Assembly: GCF_014905175.1 (NCBI RefSeq)
Contig: NC_057789.1
Coordinates: 24,920,555 to 24,984,554 of the forward strand
Reading direction: 5' to 3'
Source: Aphidius gifuensis
Taxonomy: Eukaryota > Arthropoda > Insecta > Hymenoptera > Braconidae
DNA: 64,000 bases
The notes below the pieces were generated by a model that was not told the origin of the DNA, ran no database searches, and was given only the letters and a program-made list of their open reading frames with translations. Shown piece by piece: positions 23,214-33,099 of this stretch. Each line of letters opens with the position of its first letter. The first letter of the stretch is position 1. The position numbers were made by a program, and so were the translations under genes.

Positions 23214-25720
23214 GCAGCAGCAATAATCATAGCAATAGTAATAATAATATAAATAATATGAACAATATTAATAATATTAATAATATGAATAATATGAATA
23301 ATATGAATAATATTAATAATAATAAAAGAACAAGATGGGGATCTGATAAAGATCGTGTACCACTTGAACAAATAATGTTACTACAATCAGTAACACAATT
23401 AGGTATGGCATTTCCAAATGTTGTTACAATGGCAGTACAACAACAAATGCGTCAACGTTTATTACTACAACAATGTCTTAAAAATATGGAACTATCTGGT
23501 ATTGATTTTACAGCTGATAATAATATACATCCATCTGTTGTTAATCCTAATGAACAACAATTATCAATAATGCAAGGTAATAATTATAATGATGATGGTA
23601 ATATAAATTATCATGGGCTAAATGATGTATCAAATTTAGCTGGTGAAGCTGCTAAATGGAATAGAGCTGAATTTGATGAACTTAGTGATAAAGAAGAAGA
23701 AGAAGGAACAAAACTTGTCATTGAAGTACCAAATGATGATGAAAAATTAAAACTTAATGATGATAATGATAAAAAAATAATAAATAATGATGATATATTA
23801 TCAAAATTACCAGTTAAAGCACAAGAATTATTTAAAAGAATTCAACAACAACAAAAAAAACTTGAACCAGATGTTAATTTAACAAATGCATCAATTGCAG
23901 TTGAAAATGCAATGAAAGAACAAGAAGAATGGTATTCAGATGATAGTGATACTAATGCTAATGATAATGAAGATGACGATGATGATGATGATGATGATGA
24001 AGATGGTAATTTACAAATTGTTATAAAAGATCAAGAAAGTCCACAAAAAGAAGCACAAAATAGTATACCACAACCAGCAGTTATTAGTGATACAGTTGGT
24101 CATTTAAGTAAAATTGATATTAGTGCTGAGGTTACAAAAATATTATCATCAATAAAACCACAAGTATCATCAAGTAAAAAAAATTTAAGTCATGAATTAA
24201 CAACAGCAACAACAATAAAAGATGATAATGATAATGCAAATAAACAATCATCAATTATTGATAATAATACATCAAGTCCAATTAATTCACCATCAACAAG
24301 TACAATACCAGTATCAAGAGATCCAAGAAGATCAAGAGATCCACGTCAACGTAGACTTGATGAATCATTTGCAACAACAAAACCAACTAGTCCATCAAGA
24401 AATGATGTACAAAAAAAAGAAGCAAAATCATCATATAGTCTTGAAACAAGTATATATTCATCTGGTATTACAGATAGTAATATGGATATTGATTTTCGTG
24501 GTGGTAGAATGGATCAAGATTTACGTAGACAAGACATGGATTTACGTCAACATTATCAAAATTTTGGTGATACAGATTTACGTAATAATGATGTTGATCT
24601 TAGACAAATATTATCATTACCATATAAATCAGTAACATCACATTTACCAGGTCCTGAAATTGATGGTAGTATTGGTTCACATCCACCAGTAACATATAAA
24701 GTATATGTTGTTGATATACCACGTCCAAATTATACTGGTTTAAAAATATCTAAAAATGATCCAGCTGTTAAATATGATCCACGTTTACGTAAAATATTTC
24801 GTTTAACTAAAAATGATATTGCTGATTCACCAATGTCACCACCACCAGTTAAAATGGATACACCAAAATCACCACCACCACTACCACATTTACCAATGAC
24901 AATACCACCACCATCATTATCAACAGCAGCAACAACATCAACAACAGTACAGCCAGTAATACGTTCTGATCCACGTATTAAAACACTTGAACTTGCTAAT
25001 CAATTAACATCATCAACATCAGGCAATAATAGTATGATGGCTGGTTCACTTATTCCTGGACAAAAACAAAATGAAATGCAAATGAGAATTGGTGGTCCAG
25101 GTATGCAAGTACCTGGTAATATTAATATTCAAGGATTAGGACAAAATTCAATGATGGCAGGTATGGCACAAAATCCAATGATGGCTGGTATGTTAAATCA
25201 ATCTGGTAATATACCAGGTGGTGGAGTTGGAGCTGGAGGTCCATTAGCATTAGGTCAAAATAATCAAATGATAAATCCAAATCAAATAAATCCATTTGAT
25301 CCATTATTTAATAATGGTGGTCCTGGTATTCTTGGTCCTGGACCACCAGTTATTGGCATTGGTTATTCAGATGTTGGACAAAATTATGACGGGCCAAATT
25401 ATCCACCTAATAATTATAATAATTTTGGACCACATCAGAGTGATGGTATATGGGAAATTGGACAAGCACCAATGAATTTTGGTGGTGATTGGATGAATAA
25501 TAATAAAAAAAATAATAATGGTGCTTCTAAGAGAAGATGTCGATCAAGAAACAGAAATCGTAATAGAAATCAACAACATCAACAGCAACAACAACAGCAA
25601 CAACAACAAAAACAGCCACAACAAAATCAACAACAGCAACAACAAAAACAGCCACAACAAAATCAACAACAACAACAAAATTTGGGACCTGTTAATCGTG
25701 ATAATAAATCACCAGTTTAA
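19750..25720 (+). CDS. su(s): CCCH zinc-finger protein, suppressor of sable / ZC3H4 type
   Basis: Exons 19750-19793, 21661-22069 and 22166-25720 give 1335 residues, with a 1.87-kb first intron. The start MALESVPAAESLIP joins in frame to an acidic NEDDNDDLEDGEIQSDEDD region (the DGEI signature of this family). Three tandem CCCH fingers lie at about 315-386: CVYFMQGKCQRGDDCPFSH, then CKFYLMDCCAKRDKCLYMH (both C-x7-C-x5-C-x3-H), then CKFFH...CKFSH (C-x8-C-x5-C-x3-H). An EEWYSDD patch and repeated D-P-R motifs (SRDPRRSRDPRQRR, SDPRIK) farther on are also family marks. In flies and mammals these nuclear RNA-binding proteins act with Wdr82 to terminate and destroy aberrant or unproductive transcripts. 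Long Asn runs (near 23160-23320), an Asp run and a C-terminal Gln-rich tract (25575-25680) are low-complexity insertions. Confidence 0.88.
19794..21660 (+). other. su(s): Large first intron of su(sable)/ZC3H4
   Basis: Contains no supported gene. It carries a GATGAT-type microsatellite (20515-20560), a TGAC-rich patch (20287-20310), a CRE-like palindrome TGACGTCA near 19994 and a GT/GGT-rich patch (21035-21100). Some of these may be regulatory; nothing decisive. Confidence 0.5.
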
Positions 25721-26343
25721 TTATCATTTAATTAATAAATAATTAATATTAATTAGTATTTAATATTTAAAAAAATTAAAAAAGAAAATTTTCTTTTTTT
25801 TTATTTCATTTTTTTATTAAGGCGCTTCTTCTTTCTTTTTTTTTTTTTTCATTATTTAATAGTGAAGAGAAATAAAACTAACTAACTATTGTATTATTAT
25901 TATTAATATTTGCAAAAAAAAAAAAAATTTTTATATGAAAAAAAAAAAATAAAAGGAATTATTAAATAAGATAATAAAAAAATAACACAGCTCAATATTA
26001 ATAATTATAAAATGTTTTTTGTTTATAAAAAAAAAAATTATTGTTAAATGACTTAATACTTCCAAGATAATGATTAAATAAAAATTATTATATACGTATA
26101 TTACTCAAAATATATAATTAAAAAATAATTGAGATTTGTTATTAATTTATTAATTGATCGCTTTGATATTGTAAATATTTAATTATAATTATTTGACATG
26201 ATTAATTGCGATCAATAAATTATGAAATAAAAATTTAAGAATTACGAAAAAAAAATTAATAAAAATGTTTTTATTTATTTAATTAATTAATATAATTTAC
26301 TGTTATTATTTTTGTATATTTAATTAAAAAATTTATTTATATT
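25721..26343. other. 3' UTR and convergent intergenic region
   Basis: AT-rich sequence between the stop of su(sable)/ZC3H4 (plus) and the stop of LSm8 (minus). AATAAA signals occur on both strands. No ORF of note. Confidence 0.5.
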
Positions 26344-26863
26344 TTAATGAGCTACTGATGTTAATGGATCTGCTTTGATTGAAGATAAATCAATTCTTGA
26401 ATCTATATCATCATCAAGTTCACCGACAATTGCTCTGTAAATAACATACAAATAATATTAATAATTTTTTAGATTGTTTATTGATTGTTGTTAATTTAAT
26501 ACTTACACATTATCACCTCTAATAATATGTAAACCTAGAACAACTTGTTCAACACCTTGATTCATACTGTAAACTCTTTCATGTGATTCATCAAGAATCA
26601 AATTAATTGTCTGATCGAAACCCTTTAATGTTCCCTAAAATAATAATTTTATTATTATACAATTATTAATTATTAATTAGTTATTTAATTTTTTAATTAC
26701 TTACTATGAAATTTCTACCATCAGAGGTGATTATTGATACAGTATCTAAATAAATAATAGTCAAGGTTAACCTATAAATATTGACAAATAATTTTATGAT
26801 TTTTATGATTATTTTTTAATTAAAAAGGATACGATTTACGTAACTTTCAAGTCCTGATGCCAT
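26344..26863 (-). CDS. LSm8: U6 snRNA-associated Sm-like protein LSm8
   Basis: Four small exons on the minus strand, 26863-26833, 26745-26705, 26634-26507 and 26434-26344, give 96 residues, the usual LSm8 length. Phases agree across all three introns. Diagnostic stretches are VNHTVSIITSDGRNFIGTL (Sm1), GFDQTINLILDESHERV and LGLHIIRGDNVAIVGE (Sm2 with the RGDN loop). LSm8 is the subunit that makes the nuclear LSm2-8 ring, which binds the 3' oligo-U tail of U6 snRNA and stabilises it for splicing. A fragment of this gene's exon 3 recurs twice at about 38.8 and 41.9 kb inside the LRR cluster. Confidence 0.95.
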
Positions 26864-27585
26864 TTTTGTTATTTTTTATTATAAATAAATAAACAAAGAT
26901 AATTAATTTGTTTAATAAAAAAATTAATAATCTCAATTTGTTGTATATTTTTTTTGTTTTTCAAACAACAAACTTTTTACAATTTAATTAACAAAGTTTT
27001 TTATTTTATTTATCAGACAATCAGGTTTTAAAAAATAATATTTATTTTGTTTAAATAATATCAATTTGTTTTAAATAAATTGCTTGTTTACGTTGAAAAT
27101 ATATTTTGGAGTATTTTTTTTTTGTGTGTTGTTGTTTCACTCGTTTTTTTTTTTTTTATCTTTGTCAAACAACTGCGCATGTCTATCAAAGTTTAATAAA
27201 AAAAAAAAAAGAATTTCCAATTAAATTAACTTAATTAATTGTCCAATTTTAAATATTTATGTGAAAAATTATTAATTCTATTATTGTCAACTTTATTTTT
27301 ACCATTCATTCATTGTTAGAAATAATTAATAATAATTTTTTTTGTCACAACAACAAACCTAAACACGAAATTTAATTTAATTTTACAATGTAATTGGGTA
27401 CTGTATAAAAAAGTAGAAATAATAATTAAATTTTTATTATTTAATTATGATAAATTTTATGTTTTATTGTGATTAGTTTTTTTCTTTTTTTAAATTAGTT
27501 TTTATATAATACAAGATGATTTCAAACAATAGGATTATAATAAATAATATATCAAGATTAATTTCAAAGATTAACGAAAACTAGA
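26864..27585. other. Intergenic, upstream of LSm8
   Basis: No gene seen. A slightly GC-richer patch at 27125-27185 (ACTGCGCATG) may belong to the LSm8 promoter. Poly-A/T runs otherwise. Confidence 0.45.
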
Positions 27586-28083
27586 TCAACTTTGTTTTTT
27601 ATTATCAATATTATCAGTTTTTAGTTGATCTTTTTTGTATATGGTTCTTCGATCATCATCATCATCATCATCCATCGTCTTCTGTAAAAAAAAGTAATAG
27701 GTATATTGTCAGTTATAGGATAATACATTGTCAGTTCTTAAAAAAAAAAAAAAAAGGTTGATGAATACTTACTACTTGAATGTACGCGAACGACATAAGG
27801 CCGACAACTGAAGCCACCATTACAGCCGTCCCAACTAAAATGAAATCACCCACTTTTTTGAGTATAATCTTTTTATTAACGTATGCCGCATGGATCACTT
27901 GTCGAAATTTTCCATCTGATTTTTGGAGTACATTTGGACTCGGTTCTGCGAATTTTTTAACACCATCTAAAACAATTAATAATTATCAAGTATTATTTTT
28001 AAAAATTTAAAATTAACCTGGACAATATTAATAAACTTACACTGTGACAATTTAAGTAATGACTGACGCAATAGGTTCAACAT
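27586..28083 (-). CDS. Small single-pass membrane protein, possibly mitochondrial
   Basis: Three exons on the minus strand: 28083-28041, 27966-27773 and 27681-27586, in consistent phase, give 110 residues. It starts with an amphipathic MLNLLRQSLLKLSQ that could be a mitochondrial presequence. A basic VNKKIILKKVGD stretch precedes a hydrophobic segment of about 20 residues (FILVGTAVMVASVVGLMSFA). The C-terminal exon begins with seven Asp codons and is then Lys-rich. Size and layout recall small subunits of respiratory complexes such as COX7A, but I cannot match it to a family, so no symbol is given. The gene is compact and has a GC-richer promoter region upstream, suggesting constitutive expression. 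Confidence 0.65.
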
Positions 28084-28699
28084 GTTTGCTGATATATACT
28101 GACTTGAAGACGCAGTTCTCAAAAAGACAATGAAGCAACAAAGCAGAGTAGCAGACAGACTGAAGACCTGAGTAGAGGTCTGACTTCTGAGATTGACTTT
28201 TACTTGTAGTAGTGTAGTTGTAGATCTATGTAAATATGTATGCAGTACTGCACTGACCAATAATGACTAACGACTATTGGCTAATGACCAGTGATGACCA
28301 GTTCAAGACAATATATAGACACTTTGAAGTTGACTATTCATTTAGTCATTAACTTCCCCTCTACGTCACTATTTCTCGATAGATAACAATTAAAAAAACA
28401 ATTATAAATATGAAAAAAAAAATATAATGTAAAAAAAATAGTTGGTGCTTTCACCTGACTTTAAATATTGACAATTTAATTTGAATAAATAATTAAAATC
28501 TTGAACGTTTCATACTGTTTATATAAATGATAATTGTTTATTTTAATTTTGCCAACAATTGAGTATATTAATTATTGTTATTAATATTATTTATCAGTAA
28601 ATTATCCACTGATTTGATGTTCATTTAAATACACGAGGATGCATGTACAAAATTAATTTTTTTAAAAGCCAACAAAAAAAAGAAAAAGAATTTAAATAC
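28084..28699. promoter_or_regulatory. Promoter region of the small membrane protein
   Basis: GC-richer than its surroundings to about 28385, with paired CCAAT/ATTGG boxes near 28257-28282 and repeated TGACCAGT words (28287, 28296). The remainder is AT-rich spacer. Confidence 0.4.
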
Positions 28700-28835
28700 A
28701 TAGAATGTGTAGCAACAATTAAGATTAATTATTAAAACATTTAAATAAGTGTTCATTAGAATATTTAAATAAAGTATGTATATTTAATTTTGTAATTCAA
28801 ATGTTTTAATAAATCCTAATTGTTACACATTCTAT
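28700..28835. mobile_element. Foldback (MITE-like) element, copy 1
   Basis: The 136-bp segment begins ATAGAATGTGTAGCAACAAT and ends ATTGTTACACATTCTAT, its inverse. The arms are roughly 35-40 bases with few mismatches around an AT-rich core. Related copies lie at 32458-32609 and 36279-36422, and right-hand half copies lie at the 3' ends of LRR genes A and B. There is no ORF and no clear target duplication. Confidence 0.55.
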
Positions 28836-28859
28836 ATTTATTAATTTATTTTTTGTTTA

Positions 28860-29120
28860 AATTTTAATTTTTATATTTTAAATAATGTCACTTTAAAATT
28901 ACAGGTTTTTTTTTATTTTTAAAATTTTATTATTAATTATCTAAATGAGATACTATAATTCATACAAAATAAATATTAATTAATTAGTTAATTTTTTTTA
29001 GTTTAATTATTAAAAAAAATTGAAACATTGATTGAAAATAGCAATCGTTGTCATTTATAATATCATATTGATCAGATACATTATAAGTTATATCTAATTT
29101 TTTTAGATATAGTTAAAGGT
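28860..29120 (-). pseudogene. Relic of a gene-C-like LRR 3' end
   Basis: The region aligns with the 3' flank and last codons of gene C (36430-36670). Around 29040-29095 the minus strand keeps the remains of the tail QYDIINDKDC, without an open frame. It then joins a short stretch ending in attgaaatttaaataaatgctcattaga. The same junction occurs at about 32985-33015. Confidence 0.5.
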
Positions 29121-29219
29121 ATTGAAATTTAAATAAATGCTCATTAGAATATTTTAATAATGTTTATAGATTTAATTTTGTAATTCAGATGTTTTAATGA
29201 ATTCTAATTATTACACATT

Positions 29220-31809
29220 TTATTTATTAATTTCTTTTGAGCAATCCTCGTTATTCGTATCATACTGAACAGATGCATTGTATGATTCTTGATTGATGAT
29301 ATTAAAAATAGATTCTTCATAAATTTCAGTTATATAAAATTGATTAAGACCAATATTAAGCGAATGTAGAGCCTTTAAATTCCTAAAAACTTCAAGCTTA
29401 ATTTTACTCAATATGTTTGAGTGTAAACTCAAGTATTCAAGTTTTGTATTTTCATTAAAAATATCGATTGGAAGATCTGTTAAGATATTTTTACTCATAA
29501 GTAATATTTCCAAATTGTATAAATTATTGAAAGTTTTAGGATCGAGACCCAACAGTGAATTTGATTGAACATTTAATTCAATTAAAGATGTTAATCCTGT
29601 AAATATTTCTCGTGAAAGAAATTTTAAATTATTATTTTGCAAATGTAAAAATTGAAGCTCAAACAAATTTTTAAAAGTATGAGCCTCAAGACATGTAAGT
29701 TCATTGGATCCCAAATCCAAGTTTATCAGGTTTTCCAATCCATTGAATATTTCTTGTGAAAGATGTGTTAATTTATTAACACTGATATTTAAAGATGCCA
29801 GTTTGGACAAGTGTTGAAAAGTATTTGGCACAATACTTGTCAGTTTGTTTGATTGTAAATTTAATTGTCTTAAAGATTTCAATTCATTAAATACTCCTGG
29901 TGAAAGAGTTGTTAAATTATTTTGACTTAAATCTAATTCTTTAAGATTGGCCAAGCTGCTAAAAGTATCAGGCTCAATGTTTGTCAGCTTGTTTGATTGT
30001 AAATCCAGCTCTTCTAGAGATTCCAATCCATTAAATATTTCTTGTGAAAGGATTGTTAAATAATTACCATTGAGTTTTAATTCATAAAGATTGGTCAAGT
30101 CATTGAAAATATTAGGCTTGAGATGATCCAATTGATTTAATGACAAATTTAGACGACGTAGTGATTTCAATCCATCAAAAACTCCAGGTGGAAGATATGT
30201 TAAATTATTATTGCTGATATCTAAATAGATGATATTGGACAAATTGTTAAATGTTTCAGCCTCAAGACTTAGTAGTTTGTTTGAATGTAAATCCAATATA
30301 GTTAGAGATTCCAATCGAGTGAATATTCTTGGTGGAAGATATGTTAAATTATTATTATTCATTCTCAATTCATTGAGATTGGGCAAGCTATCAAAAATAT
30401 CAGTCTCAATAATAATCAGTTTGTTCCAGCCCAATGACAAATGACTCAGACATTTTAATTCATCAAATATACCATGTGGTAGATAAGCCAAGCTGTTACG
30501 ACTGATGTTTAATTTGTAGAGCTTGGATAATGTGTTAAAGATATTAGGCTCAAGATAATCGAGTTCATTTGATTCTAAATTTAACGAATTTAGCAGCTCT
30601 AATCCATCAAATAATTCTTGTGGAAGAGTTGTTAAATTATTATTATTTATTTTTAATTCCCAGAGCTTGGACAAGGCAAAGAATGTGTAAGGGCGAATAC
30701 TTTCCAGTTGATTATAATTTATATTCAACCAACGTAGTGATGTCAAGCCAAAAAATAATTCCTCTGGAATAGATCTTAAATAATTATTGTTGATATTTAA
30801 ATATTCAAGATTTGACAATTTAATGAAAATGTTAGAGTCAAGATCTTCCAGTTGATTTGATTCCAAGTCTAACCAAGTCAGTGAATTTAATCCTCTGAAT
30901 ATATCTTGTGGAAGTGACGATAAACTGTTACTATTAATTTTTAATTCTTCAAGATTGGACAAATTTTTAAAGGTATCAGGCTCAATCTTTTTCAGGTTGT
31001 TTGTTTGTAAATATAATTTTTCTAAAGATTTCAATCCATTAAATACACCTTGTGGAAGAGATGTTAATTTATTATTATTTAAGCTTAGTTTGTAGAGGTT
31101 GGATAAATCATTGAATATATCAGGTTCAAGACTTGTAAGTCCATTTGATTCCAAGTGTAACCAATGTAATGATGTCAAGCCAATGAATAATTCTTTTGGA
31201 AGAACTGTTAAATTATTTTTTTTCAAATCTAAATATTGAAGATTTGACAAGTTATTAAAAATTTTAGGCTCAAGATCTTTCAGTTTATTTGATTCCAAAT
31301 CCAAAAAACGTAATGATTTTAATCCATTGAATAATTCTTGAGGAAGGGATTTTAAATTGTTGTCATTGATTTTTAATTCATTGAGATTGACCAAGTTGGT
31401 GAATACATTGGCATCAAGATGTGTCAATTGATTTGATTCCAAATTCAATTCACAAAGTAAATCCAGTCCATTGAAAACTCTTTTTGGAAGTGATGTTAAT
31501 TTTTTTTTACTCATATCAATTTCTGTCGTTGAAGAACAAACATTTTCCATGTAAAAAATCGAAAGTGGATCACAAAAATATTTTTTGTATGTTAATTCTA
31601 AAACATAAATTTAATATAAATAATTTTTTTAATAATTACAGCTTAAATAAAAATAACTCACCTTCAGTTGTCGATTGCTTTTTAGATATGTCATTATCAA
31701 ATGGTTCATCTGCAACTTGACCTTGTAATTTTAATTCATCAACAAGTGGTCTCATTTCATCATCTGTATGTTCTTCTAACACAACATCCTCATCAACGTC
31801 AACCATCAT
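29220..31809 (-). CDS. LRR gene A: long LRR protein with acidic leader exon
   Basis: Exon 1 (31809-31662) and exon 2 (31597-29220) join in phase 1 to give 841 residues. A leader intron upstream has its donor after 31956 and acceptor before 31825. Exon 1 encodes about 49 acidic hydrophilic residues (VDVDEDVVLEE... then DELKLQGQVADEPFDND), with no signal peptide. Exon 2 starts with a two-Cys cap (YFCDPLSIFYMENVC) and then about 29 LRRs of 24 residues with the extracellular pattern L-x-x-L-x-L-x-x-N-x-L. Repeats alternate between a GLxSL and an NLSNL form, a 48-residue superunit. The tail EIYEESIFNIINQESYNAS follows the last repeat, with no transmembrane span. Family LRR domains bind proteins, and truncated LRR proteins in parasitoid venom have been proposed to interfere with host Toll-type receptors; the role here is unknown. 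With the acidic leader the product should stay inside the cell unless an internal start is used. Confidence 0.8.
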
Positions 31810-32457
31810 TTTGTTATTATTTTTTCTGTAAATAATAATGTTTAATAAATTATATCAAAGTGTCATTATCAAGTTTTAATATTTTAAAGAAAATGCCTTT
31901 TTTTTTCACACAAAAATAAATAAATAAAAAATTTGAAGTAATAGTTTTTACTTACCAACGATTTCGCGCTTTTTTAAATTAACTTGAGATAAAAAAAAAA
32001 TTGGGTGTTATGTTAATTAAATATTTGTCAAGAACATAGTAAGACACGATATGTGCTGTCATCAACGTTTTGTACAGAAATACTGGGAAATACACATAAC
32101 TCAAGCAAAGCATCCAAAGCATACCTCAAGAAAGCTCGACATTTTTAGCAATTTTTAGCAGGTCCCCACAAGTTATAGCCACGTGCTTTTATTTAAAAAT
32201 GAATGAAAAATTAAATGAGTGATGGAAACAAACCATAATTTGTTTTTTCTATAAGAAAAAGAAACTAGAATATATAGTGAATATTTTTTTTCCCTCAAAA
32301 ATTAATATTCAATTCAATTCATTGTAATATGTATACATTATAAATTTTAATAATTAATAATTATACAATCTAATATTACCAAAAATTAAAAAACCAATTA
32401 AAAAACCTAGTATAATAATTTATTATTATTAATATTATTTATTAGTAAATTGAATAC
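31810..32457 (-). promoter_or_regulatory. 5' UTR, leader intron and promoter of LRR gene A
   Basis: On the minus strand a GCGCGAAATCGTTG/gtaagt donor (exon end 31956) and an acceptor before 31825 define a leader intron. The upstream region is shared with genes B, D and E. A CACGTG E-box lies at 32180-32185, about 370 bases from the start codon. Confidence 0.55.
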
Positions 32458-32609
32458 ATAGAACAAGTGTTGTAACAATTGAGATTAATTATTAGAAAAT
32501 TTAAATGAATTGTTTATATATTAGCACATTTGCTACATTTGAATGAAGGATATATATTTAATTTTTTAATACAAATGTTTTGATAATTCCTAATTGTTAC
32601 ACATTCTAT
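32458..32609. mobile_element. Foldback (MITE-like) element, copy 2
   Basis: Begins ATAGAACAAGTGTTGTAACA and ends GTTACACATTCTAT. The arms are inversely related and the core has an extra AT-rich insertion compared with copy 1. Same position, 3' of a gene-C-like sequence. Confidence 0.5.
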
Positions 32610-32699
32610 ATTCATTAATTTATTTTTTGTTTAAATTATAATTTTTATATTTTAAATATTGTCACTTTAAAATTACATTTTTTTTTTTAATTTTAAAAA

Positions 32700-32997
32700 T
32701 TTTATTATTAATTATCTACATGAGATATATTGATGAAATACATTGTATGTTTCTTGCTTAATACTTATAATAACAGATTCTTTATAAATTTCAGTTAAAT
32801 TAAATTGATTATTTTGAATATTGAGCTGATATAATTGAGTCAAATTGTTAAAAACTCGAGGCTCAATTTCACTAAACTTGTTTGATTGTAAACACAAAGC
32901 TCCAAGTTCTTTATTATTATTAAAAATATCAAATGGAAGATCTGTTAAGTTATTATAACTTATATCTAATTTTTTAAATAGTTAAAATTATTGAAAT
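32700..32997 (-). pseudogene. 3' fragment of a gene-C-like LRR gene
   Basis: The minus strand encodes the end of gene C's protein almost unchanged (LCLQSNKFSEIEPRVFNNL, then NIQNNQFNLTEIYKES) but stops at 32712 instead of gene C's ending. Upstream, homology ends abruptly near 32985 in a join to unrelated sequence. Only about two and a half LRRs remain, so this is a truncated duplicate. Confidence 0.7.
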
Positions 32998-33099
32998 TTA
33001 AATAAATGCTCATTAGAGTATTTTAATAAAGTATAAGTATATATTTAATTTTGTAATTCAGATGTTTTCATGAATTCTAATTATTACACATTTTATTTA

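Noticed and set aside
22152..25742. Minus-strand and out-of-frame ORFs over su(sable)/ZC3H4
   Set aside because: Low-complexity Tyr/His/Leu-rich shadows of Asn, Asp and Gln codon runs.
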